64,000 nucleotides of DNA from Natronomonas moolapensis 8.8.11 (GTDB lineage: Archaea; Halobacteriota; Halobacteria; Halobacteriales; Haloarculaceae). Where the stretch lies: contig NC_020388.1 of assembly GCF_000591055.1 (NCBI RefSeq), positions 868,001 to 932,000 of the forward strand, written 5' to 3'. Position 1 is the first letter of the stretch, and each line of letters opens with the position of its first letter. The notes under the pieces were generated by a model that was not told where the DNA came from, made no database searches, and was given only the letters and a program-made list of their open reading frames with translations. A program made the translations under genes and the position numbers. Shown piece by piece: positions 33,363 to 41,869 of this stretch.

Positions 33363-33383
33363 ACTGTATAATGATATACAGTA
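33363..33383. promoter_or_regulatory. AT-rich inverted repeat upstream of the redox operon
   Basis: CTGTATAATGATATACAG is an interrupted palindrome (CTGTAT / ATACAG) followed by TATATTAG. It lies about 180 bp upstream of the operon start and 66 bp before a transposase remnant on the other strand. It could be an operator with a TATA box, but the target gene is uncertain. The rest of 33187-33448 shows no gene. Confidence 0.35.
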
Positions 33384-33448
33384 TATTAGTATCGCACTGT
33401 CTATTTGAGCCAGTTTGAGAAGCGAGCAGGTCGTTGCGTGAATTGGTC

Positions 33449-33859
33449 ATGTCGCTCGTCGACCTGCTCAGCAATTGCTTTGCGGCAGATTTAAAAGAAC
33501 CTTGGGAGCGTGAGCGGACGGCGACGCCCCTCAGGGCGTTCGCCGTCTGGCTCCACGCGACCGGCTGTTCGCTTAGAGGGACAACCCCGATCCTCTCTGA
33601 AGTAGGCGTTGAACGCTTTCACGGAGCGGTCTGGAACTGGGTACCTCGGATTACTGACAGCGTTTCCAACCCGCGACGGCGCAACCGTCGCGGGTCGCGG
33701 TCATCGAGACTGCTGTCAGAATCAGCGCTGAATGGCCTTGATCGACACGGCACCGATCCAGCGGCTGCGTTTCTGTCCGGTCTCGTCGAGAAACACGATC
33801 ACTCAGACACCGTGTTTCTCGTCGATCAATTCGGCTATTGGGCTGTCATTCGTTCGTAG
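33449..33859 (+). pseudogene. IS6-like transposase remnant with internal deletion
   Basis: The N-terminal part is clear (PWERERTATPLRAFAVWLHA, ATGCSLRGTTPILSEVGVER). A frame change gives VAVIETAVRISAEW. A gap of roughly 60 nt is followed by DRHGTDPAAAFLSGLVEKHD and DTVFLVDQFGY before a stop. The catalytic Glu region is missing. It is a different subgroup from the intact IS6-family copy at 7106. Confidence 0.65.
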
Positions 33860-33896
33860 GTATCGGTCATGTAATAAATGATCGCCGGAAAGGACG

Positions 33897-34544
33897 TTAC
33901 TCCTCGTCCGGCCGGCCGTCCCCTCGGAGTCGGTGCGTGTCGTCGGACGGCTCGGCGCCGTCGACCGCATCGGTGTCCGTTAGCGTCGCGTCGTCCGCCG
34001 ATCCCGCCGCCTCCGTCGGCTCGACTTGCTTGCCGATCGCTTTCGGGATCACCCGGTGGGTCGCGTCGTCCCACTCGCGCTCGAGTTCCCGCCCCTCGAA
34101 GAGCCGATCGAGAAAGACGGCCAGGCCGGCGACCTCTGAGTGTGGCTGGTTCGTCACGCCGACGTTGTAATCGGCCCGCTCGTAGACGTCGAAGGGGACT
34201 TTCTCGGCCCCGACGACGACCAACAGCGACCCCTCCTCGTGGTCGCTTCTGACCTCGGATTCGACCGCTTGGATCGGCAGCCCGTACATCGTGAGGTGAA
34301 CAACAGTCCCCTCGAAGCCTCGGATGACTCCCCGTGGTTCCTCGGTCAACTCGGCGTCGAAGGGACCGCCAAACCGGTCCGTGATGTCCTCGATGGTTCC
34401 CTTCGACCCCGAGGCGGCCCCGGAGATGATCACTCGATCGGCGCCGAGCGCCCGGGCTGTCAGGCCCACGTGAGTCGTCATCCGGTTGTCCCGTCCCGGC
34501 CGATGGCCGAGCCGGAGGACGACAACCTCGGGATCTGCGTGCAT
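33897..34544 (-). CDS. trm56: tRNA (cytidine(56)-2'-O)-methyltransferase aTrm56
   Basis: 215 residues from ATG 34544, where the family-typical start MHADPEVVVLRLGHRPGRD begins. It methylates the ribose of C56 in archaeal tRNA using S-adenosylmethionine. LLVVVGAEKVPFDVYERADY and NVGVTNQPHSEVAGLAVFLD form the SPOUT knot that binds the cofactor. A disordered acidic tail follows residue 180. It is divergent from the epimerase gene with about 100 bp between starts. Confidence 0.9.
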   Translation of the reverse strand: MHADPEVVVLRLGHRPGRDNRMTTHVGLTARALGADRVIISGAASGSKGTIEDITDRFGGPFDAELTEEPRGVIRGFEGTVVHLTMYGLPIQAVESEVRSDHEEGSLLVVVGAEKVPFDVYERADYNVGVTNQPHSEVAGLAVFLDRLFEGRELEREWDDATHRVIPKAIGKQVEPTEAAGSADDATLTDTDAVDGAEPSDDTHRLRGDGRPDEE

Positions 34545-34651
34545 ACGTCGGCTTTCGCCCCGGGCCGTTAGGCGGTTTCGGTCGTCGGAGCGGGGAGGCG
34601 TCCCGTTCCCGCGTCGAAACCGATTTATTACACCCGATCCCACCGCCGTCA

Positions 34652-35581
34652 ATGCAACTCTCCGGACTGCGGATCTGTATCACCGGTGGCGGCGGGTTCG
34701 TCGGGTCACACCTGGCCGACCGCCTCGTCGACGACAACGACCTCCTCGTCGTCGACCACTTCGAAAACGGCCGCCAGGAGTGGATACCCGGGGGCGCAAC
34801 AGTGATACGGGGCGACCTCCGGGAGCCAACCGTCCGCCGCGAGGCGATCCCCGACGGGACGGATCTGGTCTTTCATTTCGCCGCGGACAAGGCCGTCGAC
34901 AGCGACGACCCGGACGGACAGTTCCGGGCGAATACGGCTCTGACGGCCTCCGTCCTCGAACGGATGGACACCGCCGGCTGTCGCCGAATCGCGTTCACGT
35001 CGTCGTCGACGGTGTACGGAGAGGCCCCGCGGCCGACGCCCGAGGATTACGCCCCGCTGGAACCGATCAGCGCCTACGGGGCGGCGAAACTCGCAGAGGA
35101 GGCGCTGTTATCGGTGTACACCCACAGTCACGGGTTCGACGTCTGGTGTTTCCGTTTCGCGAACATCGTCGGCCCGCGGCTCCAGTTGGGGGCCGTGATT
35201 CCCGATTTCATCCACAAGCTCCGCGAGGATCCGACCGAACTCGAGATCCTCGGCGACGGCCGCCAGGAGAAGTCCTACATGCACGTCGAGTCGTGTCTGG
35301 ACGCGATGGAACACGTCGTCGAACACGCCGACGCGCCGATGAACACCTACAACCTCGGTACCCGGACTACGACGTCCGTCCGGCGGATCGCGGACATCGT
35401 CGCCGAGGAGATGGGGCTCGACCCCGCCTACAGCTTCACCGGCGGGGACCGCGGCTGGGTCGGCGACGTGCCTCGGATGCGGCTCTCGATCGAGAAGCTG
35501 GCCGCGACGGGGTGGACGCCAGAGGCGTCGTCGGACGACGCCGTCCGGCGGGCGGTTCGGGAGCTTCTCGCCGAGGGATAA
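34652..35581 (+). CDS. NAD-dependent epimerase/dehydratase (UDP-glucose 4-epimerase type)
   Basis: 309 residues, an extended short-chain dehydrogenase. The NAD site is ITGGGGFVGSHLADRL, the catalytic Ser-Tyr-Lys comes from TSSSTVYGEA and ISAYGAAKLAEE, and the C-terminal sugar-binding region includes RLQLGAVIPDFIHKL and GDGRQEKSYMHV. It probably makes a nucleotide sugar for surface glycans. It is a single-gene unit with no glycan neighbours. Confidence 0.85.
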   Translation: MQLSGLRICITGGGGFVGSHLADRLVDDNDLLVVDHFENGRQEWIPGGATVIRGDLREPTVRREAIPDGTDLVFHFAADKAVDSDDPDGQFRANTALTASVLERMDTAGCRRIAFTSSSTVYGEAPRPTPEDYAPLEPISAYGAAKLAEEALLSVYTHSHGFDVWCFRFANIVGPRLQLGAVIPDFIHKLREDPTELEILGDGRQEKSYMHVESCLDAMEHVVEHADAPMNTYNLGTRTTTSVRRIADIVAEEMGLDPAYSFTGGDRGWVGDVPRMRLSIEKLAATGWTPEASSDDAVRRAVRELLAEG

Positions 35582-35607
35582 CGGGAAGCCCGGCCGCCGG
35601 GCACGGC

Positions 35608-35933
35608 CTACATCAAAAACGGCGTCCGGGCCGAGACACTCCGCTCGCTGACGCGGAGCGTCGGCTCGACGGTGTAGTCGCCAGGCTCCGGATCGGGCCA
35701 CGTCCCCCCGAACGTCGCCGCCTCGCCGGGCTGGAGGTTCGCCTCGGTACGCGACTGTTCGAAAGTCCGACCGTCGCTGTAGCGCCATATCTCGTCGCCG
35801 TCCCGATACACTTCGAAGTCGGCCCTGCAGGCGTCCTGGAACGTCAGCTCGATCGGCGTGCTTCCAGCGTTGACGACGGAGAGATCGAACGTAACGCCGC
35901 GACGACGGTCACCTCCAGCGCCGTTTCGAGCAT
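35608..35933 (-). pseudogene. BsuPI-domain protein with an apparent frameshift near the start
   Basis: The body GVTFDLSVVNAGSTPIELTF and the later GDYTVEPTLRVSERSV form a BsuPI-type beta sandwich. The family-like start MLETALEVTV at ATG 35933 is in another frame, although a TATA-like ATATAT sits about 22 nt before it. A one-base loss around 35895-35905 would explain this. It may be a real inactivation or a sequencing error. The function of BsuPI proteins in archaea is unknown. Confidence 0.55.
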
Positions 35934-36010
35934 ACGCCACGTTTGAGCCGATATATGAAGTGGTATCTCGGTGCCGGCGCTGTGACGAAACGACTAGATC
36001 TAGTTCGGAT

Positions 36011-36018
36011 TTATATAT
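36011..36018 (+). promoter_or_regulatory. TATA box for the lipoprotein gene
   Basis: TTATATAT lies 22-29 nt before the ATG at 36040, consistent with a leaderless transcript. Confidence 0.55.
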
Positions 36019-36039
36019 GTGGTGGCAGATACACCGGTG

Positions 36040-37278
36040 ATGCGCCGACGTAGGTACCTTGCCCTCTCGGGTGCGGCCGCTTCGGTCGCGCTCTCGGGGT
36101 GTGGTGGGAGTACTGATGGTGATGGGAATGGATCGGATCAAATAACGGACACGCCGACAGAGACATCCACACCTGAATCGACACCGACGGAGACTCCCGA
36201 ACCAGACCCGCCGGTCGTGATCGACTCGCTGTCGCTCTCGCGCGTGAGCGAACAAGACCTATCGCTCCCGACACCGTCTGAGCGAACAACCGCCGTCGTG
36301 ATTGCGGTGGCGTACACGACGAACGACACTGACCAGTTCGATTTGACTGCCCAACTCCGAGATGGCGACACAGTACGCTCGGAGACGACGGCTACCGTCA
36401 CGGCGGACGATGGGTCACCGTACGAGGTGGAGCTCTCCGCAAGCGACGTCGAACCGGGGACCCGAACCGTCACCGTCACGGCTGACGTGGATGGGACGAC
36501 ACATCGCTCCGAAACAGAGGTGGACATCAGAGACCAACCGCTTAGCGCCCTGGATCAGTGGGAAGCGTACTACGAGCGCTCTGTCGGGTATATCGAGGAT
36601 GCGCTCGCAGCCTACGGTGAGCGAGCTGCGTACGAGGGGGATGGGGCAACGCTTCTCCATGTCCTCCCCAGTATGGAGATCGACGTCACCGACGCCGAGG
36701 ACGAGCTGGATGAGGCCGAACGATGGGAAGAGCGTGCGTATGACGTCCAGGGACGACTTGATGGAGATGAATTCGAACGAACTCAAACGCTGCGGCGTAA
36801 TATCACGATGGTCGAAGATCTCGCCGAGTGTCAAGAACACCTTCACGGAATTTTTAATGAACTCGATGAAGAGTGGAATGTTTGGGATGATGACGAAGCC
36901 AGTGAGCGCGATCGCCCCGAGCAGGATGATCTCGAGCCTGCAGACACACTCCACGGAGAGATCGAAGAGTTACTTGGCGAGTGGGGGACGGTGACTGACG
37001 GGATCGGCGACAAGGTGAACCAGATCGACTGGCAGTTGGAACAGCTCGAAACGATGCAGGGCGCTGTAGATCTGATGTGGCAGGCCACGGTCCCAGAGCT
37101 CGATCAAGTCCGGCTGGCGCGAGAAGACTTCGAGTCCGTTGAGGCGGAACTCGAGGACACTGAATCGGCTGCCCCCGAGGAAATCGCCGACGAAGCGTGG
37201 CTGGAGCTCGCTGAGACGTGGCGCGAAGAGGCGGAAGAAGTCGAGCGCTCGCTTGTGTCCGGCACACCCAGCTCATAA
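36040..37278 (+). CDS. Tat-exported lipoprotein with coiled-coil body, unknown function
   Basis: 412 residues from ATG 36040. The signal MRRRRYLALSGAAASVALSG runs into the lipobox LSGC, so it should be Tat-exported and lipid-anchored. A Thr/Pro/Glu linker (about 25-60) leads to an Ig-like beta domain (65-170; VVIAVAYTTNDTDQFDL). A long helical region with heptads follows (175-405; KVNQIDWQLEQLETMQGA). No enzyme motif is seen. It is a single gene with its own promoter. Confidence 0.75.
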   Translation: MRRRRYLALSGAAASVALSGCGGSTDGDGNGSDQITDTPTETSTPESTPTETPEPDPPVVIDSLSLSRVSEQDLSLPTPSERTTAVVIAVAYTTNDTDQFDLTAQLRDGDTVRSETTATVTADDGSPYEVELSASDVEPGTRTVTVTADVDGTTHRSETEVDIRDQPLSALDQWEAYYERSVGYIEDALAAYGERAAYEGDGATLLHVLPSMEIDVTDAEDELDEAERWEERAYDVQGRLDGDEFERTQTLRRNITMVEDLAECQEHLHGIFNELDEEWNVWDDDEASERDRPEQDDLEPADTLHGEIEELLGEWGTVTDGIGDKVNQIDWQLEQLETMQGAVDLMWQATVPELDQVRLAREDFESVEAELEDTESAAPEEIADEAWLELAETWREEAEEVERSLVSGTPSS

Positions 37279-37345
37279 AAACAACTGTCCCGCGTTCGGA
37301 GCCGCGGTCCCAACCGATAAATCGCTCCCGCGACTACCCACTCCC

Positions 37346-38113
37346 GTGCAGGTCGTCGACTACCGGACGGGCGCTCGTGCGGACGCGGAGCCGGCGTTGG
37401 TTCTCGCGAGCCAGGGCGAGTTGGAGCGCGAACCGCTCACACCGGGGCGGGAACTCGCGTACACGCTCGGCGAGCGACACTGTGCCGGGGCGATAGACGA
37501 CGAGGAACACCTGCCCTGTGTCGCTCCGGCGGCGCCGTACTGCGAACTGCACGACTCGACGTGGGTCTGTGCGAAGTGTACCGGGACCTGCCTGAAGCGG
37601 GAGATGGACTGTCACACCGACCACGTCATCTACCTGGCGGCCTTCGCGCCGGCGACGTTCAAAGTCGGCGTGACTGGACGGTCCGATCCCGCTATCCGGC
37701 TCCGCGAGCAGGGTGCGGATCGGGGCGCGGTCGTCGGACGCGTCGCCGACGGCCGGATCGCCCGGGAACTCGAAGCCGAAATTGCGGCCACGACGCCACT
37801 TCCGGATTCGGTCCGCGTCGCGACGAAGGTCGAGGGGATGGGTCTCGGGGTCGACGAGAGGGCGTGGGAGCGACTGCTCGAGGGGTTCGACGTCGAGACG
37901 ACCTACGACTTCGAGTACGGCCTCGGACTCGACACCGCGCCGATCCCCGACACGTTCGCCGCCGGAACCGTCCTCGGGACGAAGGGTCGCGTACTCGTCG
38001 TGGAGCGTTCGGGGGGTCGCTTCGCCGTCGATATGCGGTCGCTGGTCGGGTACGAACTCGAACCGGGGGCGGAGACGCGGGCGTTGCAGTCGAATCTCGG
38101 GTCGTTCGGCTGA
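37346..38113 (+). CDS. DUF2797 family protein
   Basis: 255 residues from GTG 37346, where the family-like start VQVVDYRTGARADAEPAL begins. A Cys/His cluster (CVAPAAPYCEL, CAKCTGTCLKREMDCHTDH) suggests zinc binding. HVIYLAAFAPATFKVGVTGR resembles a GIY-YIG core. Function is unproven, perhaps nucleic-acid related. It precedes the Gly/Met-rich protein gene on the same strand with a 61-bp gap. Confidence 0.82.
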   Translation: MQVVDYRTGARADAEPALVLASQGELEREPLTPGRELAYTLGERHCAGAIDDEEHLPCVAPAAPYCELHDSTWVCAKCTGTCLKREMDCHTDHVIYLAAFAPATFKVGVTGRSDPAIRLREQGADRGAVVGRVADGRIARELEAEIAATTPLPDSVRVATKVEGMGLGVDERAWERLLEGFDVETTYDFEYGLGLDTAPIPDTFAAGTVLGTKGRVLVVERSGGRFAVDMRSLVGYELEPGAETRALQSNLGSFG

Positions 38114-38174
38114 CCGTTGCTCACGTCTCGCCCGTAACCTGTGGACTTTTTTGTCGGGAGCCGAAAGAGCGGGT

Positions 38175-38594
38175 ATGACAGACGAAGAGGAGTCCGAAGC
38201 CGAGGGCGAAAGCGGGGACGAAGAGAAGTCGTTCCGCGAGCGCGTCGAGGAGATCAGACAACAACGTTCCGAGGAAGGCGGCGAGGGCGACGGAGAGGAG
38301 ATGAGCCGCGAGGAGAAGATGCAGGAGATGATGGGCGGCGGTGGCGGTCCCGGCGGCATGGGCGGCGGTGGGATGGGCGGCAGCCCCTTCGCGCAGATGA
38401 TGGGCGGGATGATGGGCGGCGGTGGCGGTCCCGGCGGCATGGGCGGCGGCCCGCCCGGGATGGGCGGTCCCGCCGAAGCCGGAGACGAGGAGGCCGGCAA
38501 CGAGGAACTCGTCCGCGAGGTCCGGAAGGTCCGCGACGAACTCCACGACATCCGACGCGAGATCGAGCGCATCGGCGACGCCCTAGAGGAGTAA
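38175..38594 (+). CDS. Gly/Met-rich acidic protein with C-terminal coiled coil
   Basis: 139 residues from ATG 38175. An acidic helical N-terminus (RERVEEIRQQRSEEG) is followed by a low-complexity middle of GGGGGPGGMGG-type repeats (about 55-100). A C-terminal heptad helix ends it (VREVRKVRDELHDIRREIER). It is conserved among haloarchaea as far as I recall, with unknown role. A T-rich stretch at 38622-38632 may terminate the transcript. Confidence 0.65.
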   Translation: MTDEEESEAEGESGDEEKSFRERVEEIRQQRSEEGGEGDGEEMSREEKMQEMMGGGGGPGGMGGGGMGGSPFAQMMGGMMGGGGGPGGMGGGPPGMGGPAEAGDEEAGNEELVREVRKVRDELHDIRREIERIGDALEE

Positions 38595-38728
38595 CGGAGA
38601 CACGGCGCGCTCGGCGCCGATCCTTTTTATTCGCTATGCAGCCGGCGGATGACGGTCGTGTAGCTGTCGATCTTTGCCGTTTGTTTGTAAATCGATTTCC
38701 GGCTGCCGACCCGGACGTACACTCCGAT

Positions 38729-39877
38729 TTATAAGTAGCCGGCGTCGGCGAGCCGATCGACGGCCTCGCGGAGCCGGTCCTCGCTCGCGGCGTAGGAGAG
38801 TCGCGCGTAGCCGGGCGTCCCGAAGGCGCTGCCCGGGACGGTCGCGACGTGGGCCTCCTCGATGGCCCCCTCACACCACGCCTGGTCGTCGTCATCGACG
38901 GGCAACATCATGTAGAACGCGCCGTCCGGGACGGGGACGTCGATGCCGTGCTCGCCGAACAGTTCGACGAGCATATCGCGTCGATCCTCGAAGGCGTCGC
39001 GCATCTCCGCGACCGCCTCGTCGGTGCTCTCCAGCGCCTCGATCCCGGCGTGTTGGACGAAGTTCGCCGCACACGACACCGAGTGCGAGTGGAGCTTTGC
39101 CGCCTGTTCGACGAGCGCCTCGGGGGCGGCGAGGTAGCCGAGCCGCCACCCGGTCATCGAGTACGCCTTCGAAAAGCCGTTGATCGTGACCGTCCGGTCG
39201 CCCATTCCCTCGAGGGAGCCGAGGGAGGTCTGTTCGACCCCGTAGGTGACCGCGTCGTAGATCTCATCGGAGATGACCGTCACGTCGTGTTCGACCGCGA
39301 GGTCGCGAACACCCTCGAGGGCGGCATCGGTAAACACTGCCCCCGAGGGGTTCGACGGCGAGTTGATGACGAGCACTTCGGTGTCGTCCGAGACCGTCGC
39401 CGCGAGGTCGTCGAGCACCGGCTCGAGCTGGAAGCCCGAACCGGAGAGGTCGATCCGGGAGAGTTCCCCGCCGGCCAGCTTCGCCATCGCCTCGTAGCTG
39501 ACCCAGGCCGGATCCAGGAGGACGACCTCGTCGCCGTCGTCGACGAGCGTCTGGAACGTCTCGTAGAGGGCCTGCTTGCCACCCGGGGTGACGATGATCT
39601 CGTCGGTCGTGTACGCGAGCCCGTCCGAATCGAGCTTCTCGGCGATGGCCTCTTTGAGCCCCGGGATGCCGTTCGAGGGCGTGTAGCCGGTGTGACCGGC
39701 GTCGAGGGCGTCCTTGCCGGCCTCGACGACGTTCTCCGGCGTCGGGAAGTCGGGTTCGCCGACCGAGAGGTCGACGACGTCGACGCCGTCGGCTTCGAGT
39801 TCCGATGCGAGGTTGCTGATCGCGAGCGTCGCGCTGGGTTCGACCCGCCCGACGCGCTCGGTGAATTGCATTGTCAT
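38729..39877 (-). CDS. PLP-dependent aminotransferase (class I, aspartate-aminotransferase-like)
   Basis: 382 residues; M3 is an alternative start. VDLSVGEPDFPTPENV is the substrate-end motif, NSPSNPSGAVF the PLP ring site, SDEIYDAVTY the Asp pairing with the cofactor, and NGFSKAYSMTGWRLGY contains the Schiff-base Lys. It transfers amino groups between amino acids and 2-oxoacids in the cytoplasm. It overlaps the ribH stop by 4 nt, so the pair is co-transcribed. Confidence 0.9.
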   Translation of the reverse strand: MTMQFTERVGRVEPSATLAISNLASELEADGVDVVDLSVGEPDFPTPENVVEAGKDALDAGHTGYTPSNGIPGLKEAIAEKLDSDGLAYTTDEIIVTPGGKQALYETFQTLVDDGDEVVLLDPAWVSYEAMAKLAGGELSRIDLSGSGFQLEPVLDDLAATVSDDTEVLVINSPSNPSGAVFTDAALEGVRDLAVEHDVTVISDEIYDAVTYGVEQTSLGSLEGMGDRTVTINGFSKAYSMTGWRLGYLAAPEALVEQAAKLHSHSVSCAANFVQHAGIEALESTDEAVAEMRDAFEDRRDMLVELFGEHGIDVPVPDGAFYMMLPVDDDDQAWCEGAIEEAHVATVPGSAFGTPGYARLSYAASEDRLREAVDRLADAGYL

Positions 39878-40290
39878 AGTGTATCGAGTTCCTCCGCGAG
39901 TGAAATAGCGCTTCGGACGGCGCTCGCGCCGTGGTGGGTCCGCTCTTCGGCCTCCGCCTGGCTCATTCCGGGGCCGGTAATCCCGAGCGTGACCGGCGTG
40001 TCACGGTCCAGGGAGACGTCGGTGAGCCTGCCGGCGGCCGAATCGGCGATCACTCGATCGTGATCGGTGTCGCCGGTGACGATCGCGCCGAGGACCGCAA
40101 CGGCGTCGATCTCTGGACGGCGGGCCAACCGGTCGGCCGCGAGCGGCGTGTCGTAGGAGCCGGGCACCTCGATCGTCTCGAGTATCTCGGCGCCGGCCTC
40201 GTCGGCGGCGTCCCGGGCCCGTGACTCCATCTCGTGGGTCACCGGCCGCTCCTTGTTGAACTGCGCGACCACCAGTCCGAGCGCTACCAT
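39874..40290 (-). CDS. ribH: 6,7-dimethyl-8-ribityllumazine synthase
   Basis: 138 residues from ATG 40290; the upstream extension is not family-like. It condenses ribityl-aminouracil with dihydroxybutanone phosphate in riboflavin synthesis. VAQFNKERPVTHEMESRARD, the motif EVPGSYDTPLAADRL, GAIVTGDTDHD and GITGPGMSQAEAEERTHH match the pentamer-forming archaeal family. The repeat array at 40333 ends just upstream of its start, so its promoter region is cramped against the repeats. Confidence 0.92.
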   Translation of the reverse strand: MVALGLVVAQFNKERPVTHEMESRARDAADEAGAEILETIEVPGSYDTPLAADRLARRPEIDAVAVLGAIVTGDTDHDRVIADSAAGRLTDVSLDRDTPVTLGITGPGMSQAEAEERTHHGASAVRSAISLAEELDTL

Positions 40291-40332
40291 ACCTTCCCGT
40301 CGGTTTCGGCACCTAAAAGAACTGCCGAAAGG

Positions 40333-40687
40333 CCGCTCGTGCCGCAACCCGTTCGACTCGCTCAGGCCGCCGCCTTCGCTTCGTCGAAGTCACAGCGTCA
40401 CGTCACTCCGCTCGTGCCGCAACCCGTTCGACTCGCTCAGGCCGCCGCCTTCGCTTCGTCGAAGTCACAGCGTCACGTCACTCCGCTCGTGCCGCAACCC
40501 GTTCGACTCGCTCAGGCCGCCGCCTTCGCTTCGTCGAAGTCACAGCGTCACGTCACTCCGCTCGTGCCGCAACCCGTTCGACTCGCTCAGGCCGCCGCCT
40601 TCGCTTCGTCGAAGTCACAGCGTCACGTCACTCCGCTCGTGCCGCAACCCGTTCGACTCGCTCAGGCCGCCGCCTTCGCTTCGTCGA
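40333..40687. repeat. 75-bp tandem repeat array derived from the 3' end of rpl11
   Basis: Four perfect-looking 75-bp units start at 40333, 40408, 40483 and 40558. A partial fifth runs from 40633 to about 40687, where it merges into the L11 coding sequence. Each unit contains the last eight L11 codons, the stop and about 48 bp of downstream sequence. The long plus-strand open frame across the array (period PLVPQPVRLAQAAAFASSKS) is a by-product of the 3n unit length. Confidence 0.95.
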
Positions 40688-41153
40688 ACGTCCCGTCGAA
40701 CTCGCCGTTCTCCAGTCGTTCGTTGAACATTCGGGCATCCTCGCCCTCGACGGTGACGCCGAGTGACGCACAGGTGCCGGCGACCTCCTTTGCGGCGTTA
40801 CGCGCGTCGTACGCCAGGAGGTCGGGGAGCTTCTGTTCGGCGACCGTTTTGAGCTGTTCGGCGCTCATGTCGGCGACGAACTCCTCGTTGGGCTCGCCCG
40901 AGCCGGTCTCGAACCCGAGTTCGTCCTTGATCAGCGCGGCCGTCGGCGGGACGCCGACCTCGATACCGAACGAGCCGTCGTCGTCGTAGTCGACGGTGAC
41001 GGGGACTTCCGTCCCGTCGAACGCCGCCGTCTGCTCGTTGATCTCGTTGACGACCGCCTGCACGTCGACCGGGGTCGGGCCGAGTTCGGGGCCGAGCGGC
41101 GGCCCGGGGTTGGCCTGCCCGCCGGGGACGAGTACTTCGATAGTTCCAGCCAT
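40662..41153 (-). CDS. rpl11: Large ribosomal subunit protein L11
   Basis: 163 residues from ATG 41153 (MAGTIEVLVPGGQANPGPPL). The N-terminal Pro-rich factor-binding domain and the C-terminal 23S rRNA-binding domain (LPDLLAYDARNAAKEVAGTC and following) are complete. L11 forms the stalk base of the ribosome. The end FDEAKAAA lies inside the first repeat unit. rpl1, rpl10 and rpl12, often next to rpl11 in haloarchaea, are not in the window. Confidence 0.95.
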   Translation of the reverse strand: MAGTIEVLVPGGQANPGPPLGPELGPTPVDVQAVVNEINEQTAAFDGTEVPVTVDYDDDGSFGIEVGVPPTAALIKDELGFETGSGEPNEEFVADMSAEQLKTVAEQKLPDLLAYDARNAAKEVAGTCASLGVTVEGEDARMFNERLENGEFDGTFDEAKAAA

Positions 41154-41235
41154 ATACGGATTGAGTGTCGCGGTGGTTTTAAGGGTTGTCGATTCGGGCC
41201 GGCATGGTAGCCGCACGCACCCGACGGGCGCGGGC

Positions 41236-41436
41236 TCAGGGTATGGCGACGCCGTGTCGGGCGAGGTACTGGCTTACGTCCTTGATCGCGAGTGGGCTCC
41301 CGATGATGCGGGCGGTCGCCTCCTCGTCGGTGACGGTGACGGGGAACTCGGACTCGAGGTCGCGGTGAAGCCCGTCGGGCGTATCGGGCGGGAGGACGAT
41401 CTGGGTGCTGTCGCGGAGGCTGGCGGGGTCGGCCAT
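41236..41436 (-). CDS. VNG_1110C family small protein
   Basis: 66 residues from ATG 41436: MADPASLRDSTQIVLPPDTP, with RIIGSPLAIKDVSQYLARHG at the end. It is a small conserved haloarchaeal protein usually next to rpl11, as here (82-bp gap, same strand). It is soluble with a short alpha/beta fold. Role unknown; the neighbourhood hints at translation. Confidence 0.8.
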   Translation of the reverse strand: MADPASLRDSTQIVLPPDTPDGLHRDLESEFPVTVTDEEATARIIGSPLAIKDVSQYLARHGVAIP

Positions 41437-41505
41437 CGGTATGTGAGTGGTTCCGCCTGTTGATGAAGCTGTTGAAGCGGGGGGATCGGCGCCGGGGGCG
41501 CCTCG

Positions 41506-41570
41506 ATCCGATCCGACCCGGTCCGACCCGACCTGACCCGGTCCGACCCGACCCGACCCGACCCGATCAG
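41506..41570. repeat. Low-complexity CCGACCCG-type repeat
   Basis: About 65 bp of GATCCGACCC / GGTCCGACCCGACC units lie between two short genes. It is irregular, with 5- and 10-bp periodicity. No gene use is seen. Confidence 0.8.
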
Positions 41571-41731
41571 GCGTTGACCACCAGGATTCCGAACACCGCC
41601 GCCGCGATGAGACCCACGCTGACCGTTCTGAACCCGTAGCCGAAAACCGTCGAGAAGACGAGATGGAAGACGCCCACGAACGCGACCCCGGCACAGAGCA
41701 GCGTGGCCGCGAGGGCCCGTTTGCCGTCCAT
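41567..41731 (-). CDS. Small two-helix membrane protein
   Basis: 54 residues from ATG 41731 (MDGKRALAATLLCAGVAFVG, then two hydrophobic helices with the short loop GYGFRT between). The longer upstream extension is Arg-rich and not coding. No family is recognised. It begins 139 bp from the divergent DRG gene. Confidence 0.55.
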   Translation of the reverse strand: MDGKRALAATLLCAGVAFVGVFHLVFSTVFGYGFRTVSVGLIAAAVFGILVVNA

Positions 41732-41869
41732 ACGCCCGATACGGACGGGGGGCACATATGACTGTGTGTCCCGACGCCCGGGGGTCGATCGTCGCGGAAT
41801 CGCGCGCACCCGACGCTGGACGGGTCCCAACCGAACGCCTTTTTCGGCACCGACGATACGTCTCCCCTA

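Noticed and set aside
34486-35946. 486-residue plus-strand open frame
   Set aside because: Arg/Gly-rich frame overlapping the well-supported NAD epimerase and the antisense of aTrm56.
40333-40687. Possible CRISPR array
   Set aside because: Units are head-to-tail with no variable spacers, and they derive from the rpl11 3' end.
40234-40989. Plus-strand open frame of 251 residues with five near-identical repeats
   Set aside because: It runs through the 75-bp array and the antisense of rpl11. It stays open only because the unit is 3n long. It has no start context or family.
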